The notes under the pieces are model-generated. The model did not search any database. It was not told the DNA's origin and saw nothing but the letters and a program-made list of their open reading frames with translations. A stretch of DNA of 53,855 bases. Origin: Flavobacteriales bacterium. GTDB taxonomy: Bacteria > Bacteroidota > Bacteroidia > Flavobacteriales_D > Parvicellaceae. The number at the start of each line of letters is the position of its first letter. Position 1 is the stretch's first letter. The translations under genes were made by a program, and so were the position numbers. Location: assembly GCA_029251405.1 (NCBI GenBank), contig JAQXDK010000025.1:1-53855 (forward strand). The letters run 5' to 3'. Positions 27,801-36,775 of this stretch are shown piece after piece.

Positions 27801-30068
27801 AATGGTAGTAGTGACTCCTTAATATTTTCTGACAGTACTGTCTATTATTGGCGAACCAGACCAGATAGTACAGTTGTTGACTGGAAAACAAGATCCTTTC
27901 AATATTTAAAAAATAAATGGGGATGGTCTCAGGCACATTTCGATCAGTTCCGAGATAATGAATTTTTAAATATCAACTACGACACAGTTAATAAACAATT
28001 TAACTTCTTACCTACTTTTAAAAGCATTACCTGTAAAAATTATATACAACATGTTGCTCTTGGCTCAGAATGGTCCGGAACATATTGGGAAGTTAGCGGA
28101 GACATTGCAGATTATGGAGGATGGATAAAGCCAGCAATTATGATTGGAGTAGTTGATCCTAATTCGTTAAATTATTGGAAAACTCCTTTTATAGATAATT
28201 CGACCACTCCCCCAACGATACTCAATCAAAACAATTGCTTTGGACAATATAATGGAGATCCTGGGGTTTGTGGCAATACTTCTTTGCTAGGTAGACCACG
28301 AGAGCAAGGTTATTTCATGTTTAGATATGATGTTCCGACTCAATTAGATTCTTTAGCCAGTTTTTTAGATAGTAAAATCCCAAATGGTCATTACATTATT
28401 GCTTACAGCTATATTCCAAATAGCTATGGTAATTCCCTGCTTTACAACAGCCCTTTATATGCTAACTGGTCCAATAATTTGTTTACTTCATTTCAGAACC
28501 TGGGTGCTACTGGATTTACCAATTCAAATCAACCGGACGATGGTTTTATTTTCTTTTGCAAAAAAGGAGATCCTTCAACTGCTATTGAAGTTAGATCAGA
28601 TTCTATAGCTCCAGGGTTTGTCCCTTCTCAACTTTTAGAACTTAGTACCAGTATTTCCAGTTCTTTAGAAAATGGGAAGATGACTTCTTCAGTAATTGGT
28701 CCTTCCCTTAATTGGGGCAATATTTATTGGGAACAAAATGCCTTAGAGTCTTTATCAGCTGATTCGTCAAGACTAAGAGTTTTAGGACTCAGCTCACTGT
28801 CATCTAACCAAAAAACAATAATAATTGATACTCTTTTTTCAAATATTGATTCTATAATTAATTTAGAAAACATAGACAGCAATTTTAATTTTTTGCAATT
28901 GGAACTAGAAACTTTTGATGACTCACTGCTAACACCAGCTCAAGTATCCAGATGGCAAATTACCTACGATCCATTACCAGAACTGGCGCTGAATCCAAAA
29001 AAAAGATGGTATTTAGACTCTTCCATTATACAACAAGGAGATTCCATATATTTTGCGGTAGCCATAGAAAATATCAGCCCTTTTAACATGGATAGTATAT
29101 TGGTAAAATATAAGTTAGAAAACCAATCAGGAGTCATCAATATACCGTACTCAAAAAGAGACTCTCTAAAAGCAAGAGCCGTTCTTATAGACACCTTATC
29201 AATACCATCCAGAAACCTAATAGATGATTACTATATGTGGATCACTGCGAATCCTATTATTGGTTCAAAAACAGACCAACCAGAGCAATTTTATTTCAAC
29301 AATTTAGCTCAGGCTAAAATTAGTGTGCTCAAGGACCATACGAACCCTTTACTAGACGTAACTTTTGACGGCGTTCATATTTTAAATAACGATATCGTGA
29401 GCCCCAACCCATTTATTATTATTGAGTTGGACGATGAAAACCCTTTTCTAGTTTTGAATGATGATGTAGATACAGCAAATTTTCAACTGGAAATAATGAA
29501 TCCTAATAGCTCTAATTGGAAGAGAATAAACTTTTACAACAATAACAACCCTAATCTTGATTGGTATGTTAAAGAAGATGAAAATAAATTTATTATTGAA
29601 TTTAAACCAAGTTTTAGAGAAGATGGAATTTACAAATTAAGAGTCCAAGGACAAGACAAATCTGGTAATTTAAGTGGTGATGAACCGTATCAAATTCAAT
29701 TTGAAGTAATTCAAAAATCAACAATTTCAAATATTTACAATTATCCAAATCCTTTTTCTACTAAAACACATTTTGCATTTACATTAACAGGAAGTGAAAT
29801 TCCTGAGAGACTAGATATTCAGATTCTAAATGTAAGAGGAAGATTGATAAAACAAATAGCTCTTCATGAAATTGAAATTCTAAAAATTGGGAATAACGTT
29901 ACGGAATATTATTGGGACGGAACTGATGATTTTGGAGATCCAGTGGGCAATGGAGTTTATTTATATAGAGTCATATCAGAAATCAATAAAGAATCTATTG
30001 AACATAGAGAGACTTCAGGAGACAAAGCATTCACAAATGGAATTGGGAAAATGTACTTAATTCGGTAA
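24861..30068 (+). CDS. porU2: PorU2-type C25 peptidase / putative T9SS sortase
   Basis: A 1735-residue exported protein with a signal peptide (about residues 1-22) and a gingipain-type C25 peptidase domain in the first half. The catalytic dyad is H652 (ITFFGHAASG) and C683 (VVGLGCYSGD). Beta-sandwich repeats of CARDB type fill much of residues 790-1600. The last ~110 residues form a FlgD-like/T9SS type A-like domain (YNYPNPFSTKTHF, then YYWDGTDDFGDPVGNGVYLY). PorU is the T9SS sortase; PorU2 is the related longer form found next to PorV2. The start is a TTG one base after the porV2 stop; no ATG is available nearby. The 3' end overlaps the convergent acyltransferase gene by 12 bases. Confidence 0.88.
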   Translation: MNFLRKIIFFFLYVLILLNFYSQSLGNEWINFNQKYFHFPISNSGIHRIEFTTLNSYLNNYGVDISTIQHDNFQLFGKEKEVSILVKDYDNNGFLNQQDYIEFYAEKNNGWLDTLVYDSASYIPDKYYSLFNDTIRYYFTWNNSINNKRTVVETDTNFSNYNIVNYCWKNEVLKFNSKYLFGKQQSGISSPKYDDGEGWAGPSLTKNASNTEQINSLNSYNNGPSSFGEVNIISANSSTSNSSSNNHNTKLYINNNLLFDTSYSSYKTLHLKYNFNSINLSPLTEFKHEISDIGQGTDYQNIASINLFYPHNFDFSTYDKTHFGIPSISNQKQRITISNSVNSTGNDLLYILDDINRIIPIVTNNNVWEAVIPPGLNDSIVCYLTTDSNIQYINEISSVNSQGYFTNFNIQQLDSAFLIVTHKELLSSARTYASYRAQNMDTLVVDIEELYHQFSAGIYKNPLSIKRFLKFTMQNWPTWPSHLFLIGKSVRFNDETTPGSRRDSTSYKLNAVPSWGYPSSDNHLAVGLEPNKRGFSIPIGRLSAVGNPSVLTYLNKVIELESNQGTNSTYNLENKAWQKNIAHFSGGSDSSEQAYMNNKLLEFQEIIEDTLFGGQVKKFGKNPFTAVIDPLEFQTVQDYLEEGVSLITFFGHAASGYGFSQNIDQPDNWNNQGKYPIVVGLGCYSGDVHNTDTNSFAEQILRPQNSGAIAFISTVKQGFIPYINQYAKYLYKMIGNYGYNKSIGQQMVMTIDSLDLNTSTLSWEPKFESNYNGMTLQGDPAVKVNSHSLPELVIDEQRIWTEPRIVDLSKTSFELKFELYNLGKSIKDSIYVEVKQNLPDGSDTIYSKFVHGGLNKDTVTFNIVNNPENSVGQNIFNISVDLPISNIQEAEDETANNSAEYILNISSNSIIPVWPYDLSIVGNPSDTLRVSTINPLEPLNTYYFEIDTTIYFNSSFLKTQSVLSTGGVIEASPSNWLNATNGSSDSLIFSDSTVYYWRTRPDSTVVDWKTRSFQYLKNKWGWSQAHFDQFRDNEFLNINYDTVNKQFNFLPTFKSITCKNYIQHVALGSEWSGTYWEVSGDIADYGGWIKPAIMIGVVDPNSLNYWKTPFIDNSTTPPTILNQNNCFGQYNGDPGVCGNTSLLGRPREQGYFMFRYDVPTQLDSLASFLDSKIPNGHYIIAYSYIPNSYGNSLLYNSPLYANWSNNLFTSFQNLGATGFTNSNQPDDGFIFFCKKGDPSTAIEVRSDSIAPGFVPSQLLELSTSISSSLENGKMTSSVIGPSLNWGNIYWEQNALESLSADSSRLRVLGLSSLSSNQKTIIIDTLFSNIDSIINLENIDSNFNFLQLELETFDDSLLTPAQVSRWQITYDPLPELALNPKKRWYLDSSIIQQGDSIYFAVAIENISPFNMDSILVKYKLENQSGVINIPYSKRDSLKARAVLIDTLSIPSRNLIDDYYMWITANPIIGSKTDQPEQFYFNNLAQAKISVLKDHTNPLLDVTFDGVHILNNDIVSPNPFIIIELDDENPFLVLNDDVDTANFQLEIMNPNSSNWKRINFYNNNNPNLDWYVKEDENKFIIEFKPSFREDGIYKLRVQGQDKSGNLSGDEPYQIQFEVIQKSTISNIYNYPNPFSTKTHFAFTLTGSEIPERLDIQILNVRGRLIKQIALHEIEILKIGNNVTEYYWDGTDDFGDPVGNGVYLYRVISEINKESIEHRETSGDKAFTNGIGKMYLIR

Positions 30069-31172
30069 AGAAAATTTTGATTTTAATTTTAAAAACTTTG
30101 TTTCATAAAATCTGAAGCTAACATAAGAAACCAATAGTGTTAAAATAAATATCAGTATTGGATAAACTAGGATATTGAAAATTAAAGAATCATTGTAATT
30201 AAAATTTAAAATAATGGTAATAACAATACCGTGGTAACAATACAATCCAAAAGAAATTTTACCAAAAAAATCGAAAAACCTAATTCTTGAAAATTTCAAA
30301 ATAGAATTATCACAATAGCTTTGCTCCAATATAATAAAAGCAAAGAAAATTGAAAATATTAATCGTTGAAAAATTATGAAAAGATCAAATTCTAATAATT
30401 TAGGAGCTGCTATAAATACAACTGCCATTATCAAATAAATTAACAAAATTTGAACGCTAGAAAGATCTTTTACAATACGATATAGTTTGTTTTTTTTAAA
30501 GGCAAATAAGGCGATTATAGCACCAATCCCAAAATTCCCTAAAGTACTTAGGGTATTGAAATTTAAATGTAAGGTTTCCTTTAAATAAAAACATCTAAAC
30601 ATTAAAGAGCTAATAATTAGAATTATCGATATCGCTAACAATTTTTTATTGAACCATTTTAAAACTATTGCCCAAAAAACATAAAACTGTTCTTCAACAG
30701 AAATAGACCATAAAAAAACCATGAAAAACAAAAACTCATATCCGTTTTTAATAATATCATAATTTAATATAAAGAATAAAAAACTGTAGAAAGAAGGTAG
30801 CTCGTTTGTAACTTCATTAAAGTAATAACTTATGTAAATAGTCATGAAGCCAAGAAAAACTACTAAAAAATAAAGCGGCCAAATTCTCAACGATCTTCTT
30901 ATTAAAAAATACTTAAGATTAAAATTTTTAGAAAATTGCAATTCTTCTAATGCTTTCCAAGTTATTAGAAAACTAGAGAGGACAAAAAAGGAATCTAAAG
31001 AGACGAAACCTAAAATCTTTCCATATTTTTGTAAAATAATATAAAATCTAGAACTTATTAATTCTATGTTGTGATTGAAAAATACATGCCCAAAAAAAAT
31101 ACCTATAAAACCTATAAATCTTAAAGAATTCAGTTCTCTGAAATAGGTAGGCTTATAACTATCTTTGTACAA
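30057..31172 (-). CDS. Acyltransferase-3 family membrane protein (OafA/YrhL-like)
   Basis: A 371-residue integral membrane protein with about ten hydrophobic segments. The start LNSLRFIGFIGIFFGHVFFN carries the catalytic His of acyltransferase-3 enzymes; LRIWPLYFLVV and SISVEEQFYVFW are further hallmarks. Such proteins O-acetylate surface polysaccharides or other periplasmic acceptors using cytoplasmic acyl-CoA. The target cannot be deduced. It is a monocistronic gene by position, convergent with porU2 and divergent from tatD. Confidence 0.9.
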   Translation of the reverse strand: MYKDSYKPTYFRELNSLRFIGFIGIFFGHVFFNHNIELISSRFYIILQKYGKILGFVSLDSFFVLSSFLITWKALEELQFSKNFNLKYFLIRRSLRIWPLYFLVVFLGFMTIYISYYFNEVTNELPSFYSFLFFILNYDIIKNGYEFLFFMVFLWSISVEEQFYVFWAIVLKWFNKKLLAISIILIISSLMFRCFYLKETLHLNFNTLSTLGNFGIGAIIALFAFKKNKLYRIVKDLSSVQILLIYLIMAVVFIAAPKLLEFDLFIIFQRLIFSIFFAFIILEQSYCDNSILKFSRIRFFDFFGKISFGLYCYHGIVITIILNFNYNDSLIFNILVYPILIFILTLLVSYVSFRFYETKFLKLKSKFSLPN

Positions 31173-31231
31173 CTTTTTTTAATTTAGAATTAATTAAACT
31201 TATAACTTAATTTTATAATATCCGACTTTAA

Positions 31232-31999
31232 ATGTTTATTGATACACATACACATATATATCTCCAAGATTTTGAAGAAGATAGACTACAAATTATTGAT
31301 GAATGTTTAAATAACAAAATTAACAAGCTTCTTTTACCAAATATTGATAGTAGCACAATAAAAGATGTGGTAAAATTATCAAAAGATTACATTGGAGTTT
31401 GTTTTCCGATGGTAGGTTTGCACCCTTGTTCTGTTAAAAATGATTATGAAAATCAGTTAGCAATGTTGAAACCCTATCTTGAAAAATGTAATCCCGTTGC
31501 CATTGGTGAAATTGGTATGGACCTCTATTGGGACTCATCCACTTTAGAAATTCAGAAAGAAGCATTTATTCAACAAATAAAATGGGCTGAAGAATACAAC
31601 TTACCTATTGTTATTCATGCAAGAGAATCGTACAATGAAATTTTTCAAATATTAGATCAGGTAAACTCAGCTAATTTAAAAGGAGTTTTTCATTGTTTTT
31701 CAAGTGATTTAAAAGATGCAGAACGAATTTTGGAATACGGTGGATTCAAATTAGGAATCGGTGGAGTTGTAACTTTTAAAAACAGTGGTTTAGATAAAGT
31801 AATTAAAGAAATTAGTATAGAAAATATTGTTTTAGAAACTGACGCTCCTTACTTAACTCCAACTCCTCATAGAGGCAAAAGAAATAAAAGTAGTTACCTA
31901 ACATTAATTGCTGATAAACTTTCAGATATTTACGAAATAAGTATCGATGAAATTGGCAAAATAACTTCTAATAATGCTGCAAAAATATTTGACATATAA
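31232..31999 (+). CDS. TatD family metal-dependent hydrolase
   Basis: A 255-residue TIM-barrel metallohydrolase. Metal ligands are visible as IDTHTHIY (HxH), GEIGMDLYWD (Glu), IVIHARES (His), GVFHCFSSD (His) and ETDAPYLTPTPHRG (Asp). Members are DNases or D-aminoacyl hydrolases (TatD/YcfH); the exact substrate is not clear. The 3' end overlaps the lnb start by 26 bases. Confidence 0.93.
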   Translation: MFIDTHTHIYLQDFEEDRLQIIDECLNNKINKLLLPNIDSSTIKDVVKLSKDYIGVCFPMVGLHPCSVKNDYENQLAMLKPYLEKCNPVAIGEIGMDLYWDSSTLEIQKEAFIQQIKWAEEYNLPIVIHARESYNEIFQILDQVNSANLKGVFHCFSSDLKDAERILEYGGFKLGIGGVVTFKNSGLDKVIKEISIENIVLETDAPYLTPTPHRGKRNKSSYLTLIADKLSDIYEISIDEIGKITSNNAAKIFDI

Positions 32000-33188
32000 A
32001 ATTTTATTTCTTTTAATTATTACGCCTGTTTACTTGATTGGAAATAATATTGATTTTACCAAAAACATCAATACAACTAAAATTAGTATTCTAACATGTG
32101 ATCCTGGAAACGAGATATACTCACTTTTCGGTCATAGTGCACTTCGAATTAAAGACACTAAAAATCAAATTGATATGGTTGTTAACTGGGGACTCTTTGA
32201 GTTTTCAGAAAATCAATTTGAATTTGGTTATGATTTTGCAAAAGGAAGGTTGAATTATTTTATGGGGCTACAATCCATGACCAACTTTATTTACGAATAT
32301 GCAAGGTCTAATAGGGGTGTTCGAGAACAAGTTTTAAATTTAGATGAGCAAGAAAAGTTAAATCTACTTTCTATAATTTCCGAAAATTACAAACCTGAAA
32401 ATAGAAATTATCGATACGAGTTCTTTTATGATAATTGTTCTTCTAGAATTAGGGATCTATTAGTAGAAGTATTTAAAGAGAAGATAAATTTTCACAAATC
32501 TACTTTAGCGGATAAAAATACTTTTCGTGAAATAATTCATCAATACCTAAAATACGATCCATGGCTTGAATTAGGTATTGATTTAGTCTTAGGTAAAAAA
32601 ATTGATGTTTTAGTGAGTAATAATAACTTAATGTTTCTACCTGAAAAAGTAGAATCAATATTGGATAAAAGTCAAGTTGAAAATGAATCAGAAAAGAAAA
32701 ATATTATCCTTACCAAATCAACTATTGTAAACTCCAATAAGCAAGAAAGAACTTCTGAAAATATCGTAAAATATAGTTGGGGAATTTTCTTTATTACATT
32801 GATATTATTGTACTTGAAACAAAGCCATTTAATACGCGTTTGGTCTATAATGAATCTTTCTGTATTGGGAATTCTTGGAATATTACTAATTTTTATGTGG
32901 TGGGGAACCGATCATCAAGCAACTAAGATGAACTTTAACTTGCTATGGGCTAGCCCGTTACATTTTATTTTAATTGTAAATATATTGAAGAAAAAAAGTG
33001 GAGTATTTTATTACTGGTTTTTAGTTTTTTCTCTCATTATAATTTTCAGTACTGTGTTATTTTGGTTTGCTCTAATACAGGACTTTAACCCATTTGTAAA
33101 ACCACTTATCATTCAATTAGGACTTATTTATTATTATTATTTTAAAAAAAATAAAAATCAAATTAATCTTCATAAAACAAGTGGTTGA
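31974..33188 (+). CDS. lnb: Lnb/DUF4105 lipoprotein N-acyltransferase-like protein
   Basis: A 404-residue membrane protein. A signal/anchor segment (about 8-22) is followed by a periplasmic DUF4105 domain with the conserved LFGHSALRI (H54) and FFYDNCSSRIRDL (C155), which resembles an NlpC/P60-like Cys-His catalytic pair. About four to five membrane segments lie in the C-terminal third (from about residue 265). The family was recently linked to N-acylation of lipoproteins in Bacteroides (Lnb); that assignment is from memory. The ATG at 31974 lies inside tatD; a TTG five codons later is an alternative start. Confidence 0.8.
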   Translation: MLQKYLTYKILFLLIITPVYLIGNNIDFTKNINTTKISILTCDPGNEIYSLFGHSALRIKDTKNQIDMVVNWGLFEFSENQFEFGYDFAKGRLNYFMGLQSMTNFIYEYARSNRGVREQVLNLDEQEKLNLLSIISENYKPENRNYRYEFFYDNCSSRIRDLLVEVFKEKINFHKSTLADKNTFREIIHQYLKYDPWLELGIDLVLGKKIDVLVSNNNLMFLPEKVESILDKSQVENESEKKNIILTKSTIVNSNKQERTSENIVKYSWGIFFITLILLYLKQSHLIRVWSIMNLSVLGILGILLIFMWWGTDHQATKMNFNLLWASPLHFILIVNILKKKSGVFYYWFLVFSLIIIFSTVLFWFALIQDFNPFVKPLIIQLGLIYYYYFKKNKNQINLHKTSG

Positions 33189-33230
33189 TTTTAACCATTA
33201 TTTCTAAATTAGTATTATAAAAAAATTACA

Positions 33231-34628
33231 ATGGAAAAATTCGATGTTGTTGTTATTGGTTCTGGACCCGGTGGTTATGTGTCAGCAATAAGGTGTGCAC
33301 AGTTAGGTTTAAGTACTGCTATAATTGAAAAATACAATACTCTTGGTGGAACATGCTTAAACGTCGGGTGTATTCCATCAAAAGCACTTTTAGATTCTAG
33401 TGAACATTTCAAAACTGCATTACACGATTTTGACAAACATGGTATAGACATTAACACACCAAAAGTGAATCTACCAAAGATGATGGCAAGAAAAGAAGAA
33501 GTTATTAGTCAGACATGTGACGGTGTTCAATATTTAATGGATAAAAACAAAATAAAAGTATTTCATGGTTTTGGTTCATTTATCGATGCTAATAAAATTG
33601 CAATTGATGGTAAGAAAAAAGAAACTATTTATGGTGACAAAATAATAATAGCTACTGGCTCTAAGCCCAACTATTTTCCAGGAATGGAGCCCGATAAGAA
33701 TAGAATTATAACTTCTACCGAAGCACTTTCATTAAAAGAAGTTCCCAAACATATGATTGTTATTGGTGGGGGTGTTATAGGATTGGAGTTGGGTTCTGTT
33801 TACAGTAGGCTTGGAGCAGATGTGACTGTGATTGAATTTCAAGATGGACTATTACCAACAATGGACAAGACTTTAGGAAAAGAACTAATGAAAATTTTAA
33901 AAAAAGAAGGTGTTAAATTTTTATTCAACCATGCTGTTCAAAAAGTAAACGCAGTAAAAAACGGAGTTCAATTAGAGGTGAAAAATAAAAAAGGAGAAAT
34001 AGTTTCTGTTGAAGGAGATTATTGTTTGGTAGCTGTTGGCAGGAAAGCTTACACAGACAAATTAGGTCTTGAAAATATTGGATTAGAGACTGATAAAGCA
34101 GGTAGAATCATAACAGACAACCATTTAACGACGTCTTTAAAGAACATATATGCAATTGGCGATGTTGTCAAAGGAGCTATGTTAGCACATAAAGCTGAAG
34201 AAGAAGGAGTTTTTGTTGCAGAACACATTGCGAATCAAAAACCACATATTGATTATAATTTAATTCCTGGAGTTGTCTACACTTGGCCAGAAGTGGCTTC
34301 AGTTGGAAAAACTGAGCAGGAATTAAAAACTGACAACATTGATTTTAAAGTTGGCCAATTTCCAATAAGAGCCTTAGGAAGAGCAAGAGCTTCTATGGAT
34401 ATTCAGGGACTGATAAAAATAATTTCAGATTCTAAAACCGATGAAGTTTTAGGTGTTCACATGATTGCTCCTAGAGCAGCAGATTTAATTATGGAAGCTG
34501 TTGTTGCTATGGAGTATAGAGCAAGTGCAGAAGATATAGCAAGAATCTGTCACCCACATCCAACTTACAGTGAAGCTGTTAAAGAAGCTGCACTTTCAGC
34601 AACCGATAGTAGACCTTTACATATATAA
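33231..34628 (+). CDS. lpdA: Dihydrolipoyl dehydrogenase
   Basis: A 465-residue pyridine nucleotide-disulfide oxidoreductase, the E3 component of pyruvate/2-oxoglutarate dehydrogenase and the glycine cleavage system. Visible: FAD site VVVIGSGPGGYVSAI, redox-active C42/C47 in GGTCLNVGCIPSK, the NAD-binding IVIGGGVIGLELGSVYSRLG, FAD-binding YAIGDVVKGAMLAH and C-terminal CHPHPTYSEAVKEA with the catalytic His-Glu pair. Standard length. Two bases separate its stop from hemH. Confidence 0.96.
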   Translation: MEKFDVVVIGSGPGGYVSAIRCAQLGLSTAIIEKYNTLGGTCLNVGCIPSKALLDSSEHFKTALHDFDKHGIDINTPKVNLPKMMARKEEVISQTCDGVQYLMDKNKIKVFHGFGSFIDANKIAIDGKKKETIYGDKIIIATGSKPNYFPGMEPDKNRIITSTEALSLKEVPKHMIVIGGGVIGLELGSVYSRLGADVTVIEFQDGLLPTMDKTLGKELMKILKKEGVKFLFNHAVQKVNAVKNGVQLEVKNKKGEIVSVEGDYCLVAVGRKAYTDKLGLENIGLETDKAGRIITDNHLTTSLKNIYAIGDVVKGAMLAHKAEEEGVFVAEHIANQKPHIDYNLIPGVVYTWPEVASVGKTEQELKTDNIDFKVGQFPIRALGRARASMDIQGLIKIISDSKTDEVLGVHMIAPRAADLIMEAVVAMEYRASAEDIARICHPHPTYSEAVKEAALSATDSRPLHI

Positions 34629-34630
34629 CT

Positions 34631-35659
34631 ATGAGCAGTAAAAAGACTGGGGTTCTTCTAGTAAATCTAGGGACACCTGACAGCCCTAAAGTAAGTGATG
34701 TCAAAAAATATTTAAGAGAATTCTTAAATGATGGAAGAGTAATTGATATAAATGCAGTTGGTCGAAAATTATTAGTAAATGGTATCATAGCCCCAACAAG
34801 AGGACCAAAGTCTGCGAAAGAATATAAGAAATTATTTAAAATTGGGGAAGGATCCTCTCCACTTTTGACTTATGGAATTAACCTAACTGAAAAAATTCAA
34901 AAAATATCACATAACCAGTTTGACACCTATCTTGCTATGAGATATGGAAATCCAAGTATGGAAAAAGTTCTTGGTGAAATGAGACTGAAAAACTACGATC
35001 AGATTATTATTTTTCCATTATATCCTCAGTATGCATCTGCAACAACAGGTTCTATTTCTGAAAAAGCGTTTAAAATAATTAGTAAATGGTGGGTAATCCC
35101 TGAAATAAAAATAATGGGTCAGTTTTATGACGATTATAGATATTTAGAATGTGTTAGAAACAGGACCTTAGAATTTGACCTTAAAAGTTACGACCAAATA
35201 CTTTTTTCTTATCATGGAATTCCTGAAAGACATGTGGATAAAGTTTATCTTGATGGTAAACCTTGTAAAGACCACGACTGTGATACTGAAATTAATGATA
35301 GTAATAAGCACTGTTATAAGGCCACTTGCTTTGCTACTACTCGGCATTTAGCAAAAATTCTCAATTTAAAAGAAGACCAACATCGCACTACATTTCAATC
35401 GAGACTTGGTAGAGATCCTTGGCTAACTCCGTATACTGACAAAACAGTAGAAAAACTGGGGAAAGATGGTATGAAGAAAATACTTGTTTTTTCTCCAGCA
35501 TTTGTAGCAGATTGTTTGGAAACTATTTTAGAAATATGCGAAGAAAATCAGGAGATTTTCGTAGAAAACGGTGGAGAAAAATTAGATCTAGTACCTTCTT
35601 TAAATGATGGAGAAGACTGGGCAAAATGCGTTGTGAAAATGATTCAAGATTACATTTAA
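34631..35659 (+). CDS. hemH: Ferrochelatase
   Basis: A 342-residue enzyme inserting Fe2+ into protoporphyrin IX. The N-terminal GVLLVNLGTPDSPKVSDVKK, the QILFSYHGIPERHV segment with the metal-binding His and the FSPAFVADCLETILEI motif with its conserved Glu are diagnostic. A Cys/His-rich stretch (KPCKDHDCDTE, then HCYKATCFATT) sits in the middle, as in many Bacteroidota ferrochelatases. It follows lpdA by two bases and precedes pabB by nine. It completes the heme route represented here by hemL and hemJ. Confidence 0.96.
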   Translation: MSSKKTGVLLVNLGTPDSPKVSDVKKYLREFLNDGRVIDINAVGRKLLVNGIIAPTRGPKSAKEYKKLFKIGEGSSPLLTYGINLTEKIQKISHNQFDTYLAMRYGNPSMEKVLGEMRLKNYDQIIIFPLYPQYASATTGSISEKAFKIISKWWVIPEIKIMGQFYDDYRYLECVRNRTLEFDLKSYDQILFSYHGIPERHVDKVYLDGKPCKDHDCDTEINDSNKHCYKATCFATTRHLAKILNLKEDQHRTTFQSRLGRDPWLTPYTDKTVEKLGKDGMKKILVFSPAFVADCLETILEICEENQEIFVENGGEKLDLVPSLNDGEDWAKCVVKMIQDYI

Positions 35660-35668
35660 AATTTACTT

Positions 35669-36775
35669 TTGGAAGTTTTTTTTAAAGATCAACTTTTTAA
35701 AGGAGCAAAGTCTATCTGGTCTTCCGAAGATCAAAATGATGACGTATTAGTAGCTTTTCAGAAGTTTCTCGATAAAAATAAAAACGAACATATACTTTGT
35801 TTTTTTTCATACGACCTAAAAAACAATATTGAAAAATTGACATCTAAAAATTCAGATGTTATGAAGTTTCCTCAAATTATTTGTTTTGTCCCAAAAGAAA
35901 TTTCTAATTCCGATCTTATTAAAAGTGAGACAGCGGATGGAAACAGAATTAATTTTATTCCAAAAATTACTAAAGAAAAATACCTAGAGAATATTGTAAA
36001 AATTAAAGAACATATTCAAAAGGGAGATTTCTATGAAGCCAATTATTGCTATGAGTGGACTGCAAAAACCGAGGTTAAAAATCCAAAAACGATTTACAAT
36101 AAGTTAAAAAAAATTACCGAGGCTCCCTACGGATTTTATGCAGATTTAAAAAACTACAACATCATGTCAGCAAGCCCAGAGCTGTATATTAAAAAAAGAG
36201 GTAACAAAATATATTCTAGCCCTATTAAAGGAACTCAAAAAAAAGACAAAGATCCAAAAAAAGATAAATTATTAAAGAAACAATTAGAGAACAGTTTAAA
36301 AGATCAGGCTGAAAATAATATGATCGTTGATTTAGTAAGAAACGATTTAAGTAGAATTGCTAAAAAAAGTACTGTTAAAGTTGAAGAACTTAGAAAAGTA
36401 TACTCATTTAAAAATATTCACCAAATGATCTCCACTGTTTCTTGTGAAATTTCAGAGAATATTACAGTTTCAGAAATTTTAAAGGCAACATTTCCTATGG
36501 GCTCAATGACAGGAGCTCCCAAAATAAGAGTTATGCAGTGTATGGAAGAATATGAGCAGTCTAAAAGAGGATTGTATTCAGGTTCATTTGGATTAATATA
36601 TCCCAACGGTGATTTTGACTTTAATGTTATAATTCGAACATTAATCTATAATAAGTCAAATCATTTATTATCTTTTCATGTAGGTGGAGCCATTACTAAT
36701 AACAGTTCACCAGAATTAGAATATGAAGAAACATTAATTAAGGCTGATGCGTTATTTAAAGCATGTCAACAGTAG
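35669..36775 (+). CDS. pabB: Aminodeoxychorismate synthase component I
   Basis: A 368-residue chorismate-binding enzyme. PIKGTQ (K187) carries the catalytic lysine typical of PabB, whereas anthranilate synthase has PIAGT; ATFPMGSMTGAPKIRVMQ and GSFGLIYPNGDFDFNVIIRT complete the active site. It makes 4-amino-4-deoxychorismate for folate. It is shorter than E. coli PabB, as in other Bacteroidota. The start is TTG at 35669; no ATG fits. The tilS ATG lies inside its last codons (13-base overlap). Confidence 0.9.
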   Translation: MEVFFKDQLFKGAKSIWSSEDQNDDVLVAFQKFLDKNKNEHILCFFSYDLKNNIEKLTSKNSDVMKFPQIICFVPKEISNSDLIKSETADGNRINFIPKITKEKYLENIVKIKEHIQKGDFYEANYCYEWTAKTEVKNPKTIYNKLKKITEAPYGFYADLKNYNIMSASPELYIKKRGNKIYSSPIKGTQKKDKDPKKDKLLKKQLENSLKDQAENNMIVDLVRNDLSRIAKKSTVKVEELRKVYSFKNIHQMISTVSCEISENITVSEILKATFPMGSMTGAPKIRVMQCMEEYEQSKRGLYSGSFGLIYPNGDFDFNVIIRTLIYNKSNHLLSFHVGGAITNNSSPELEYEETLIKADALFKACQQ

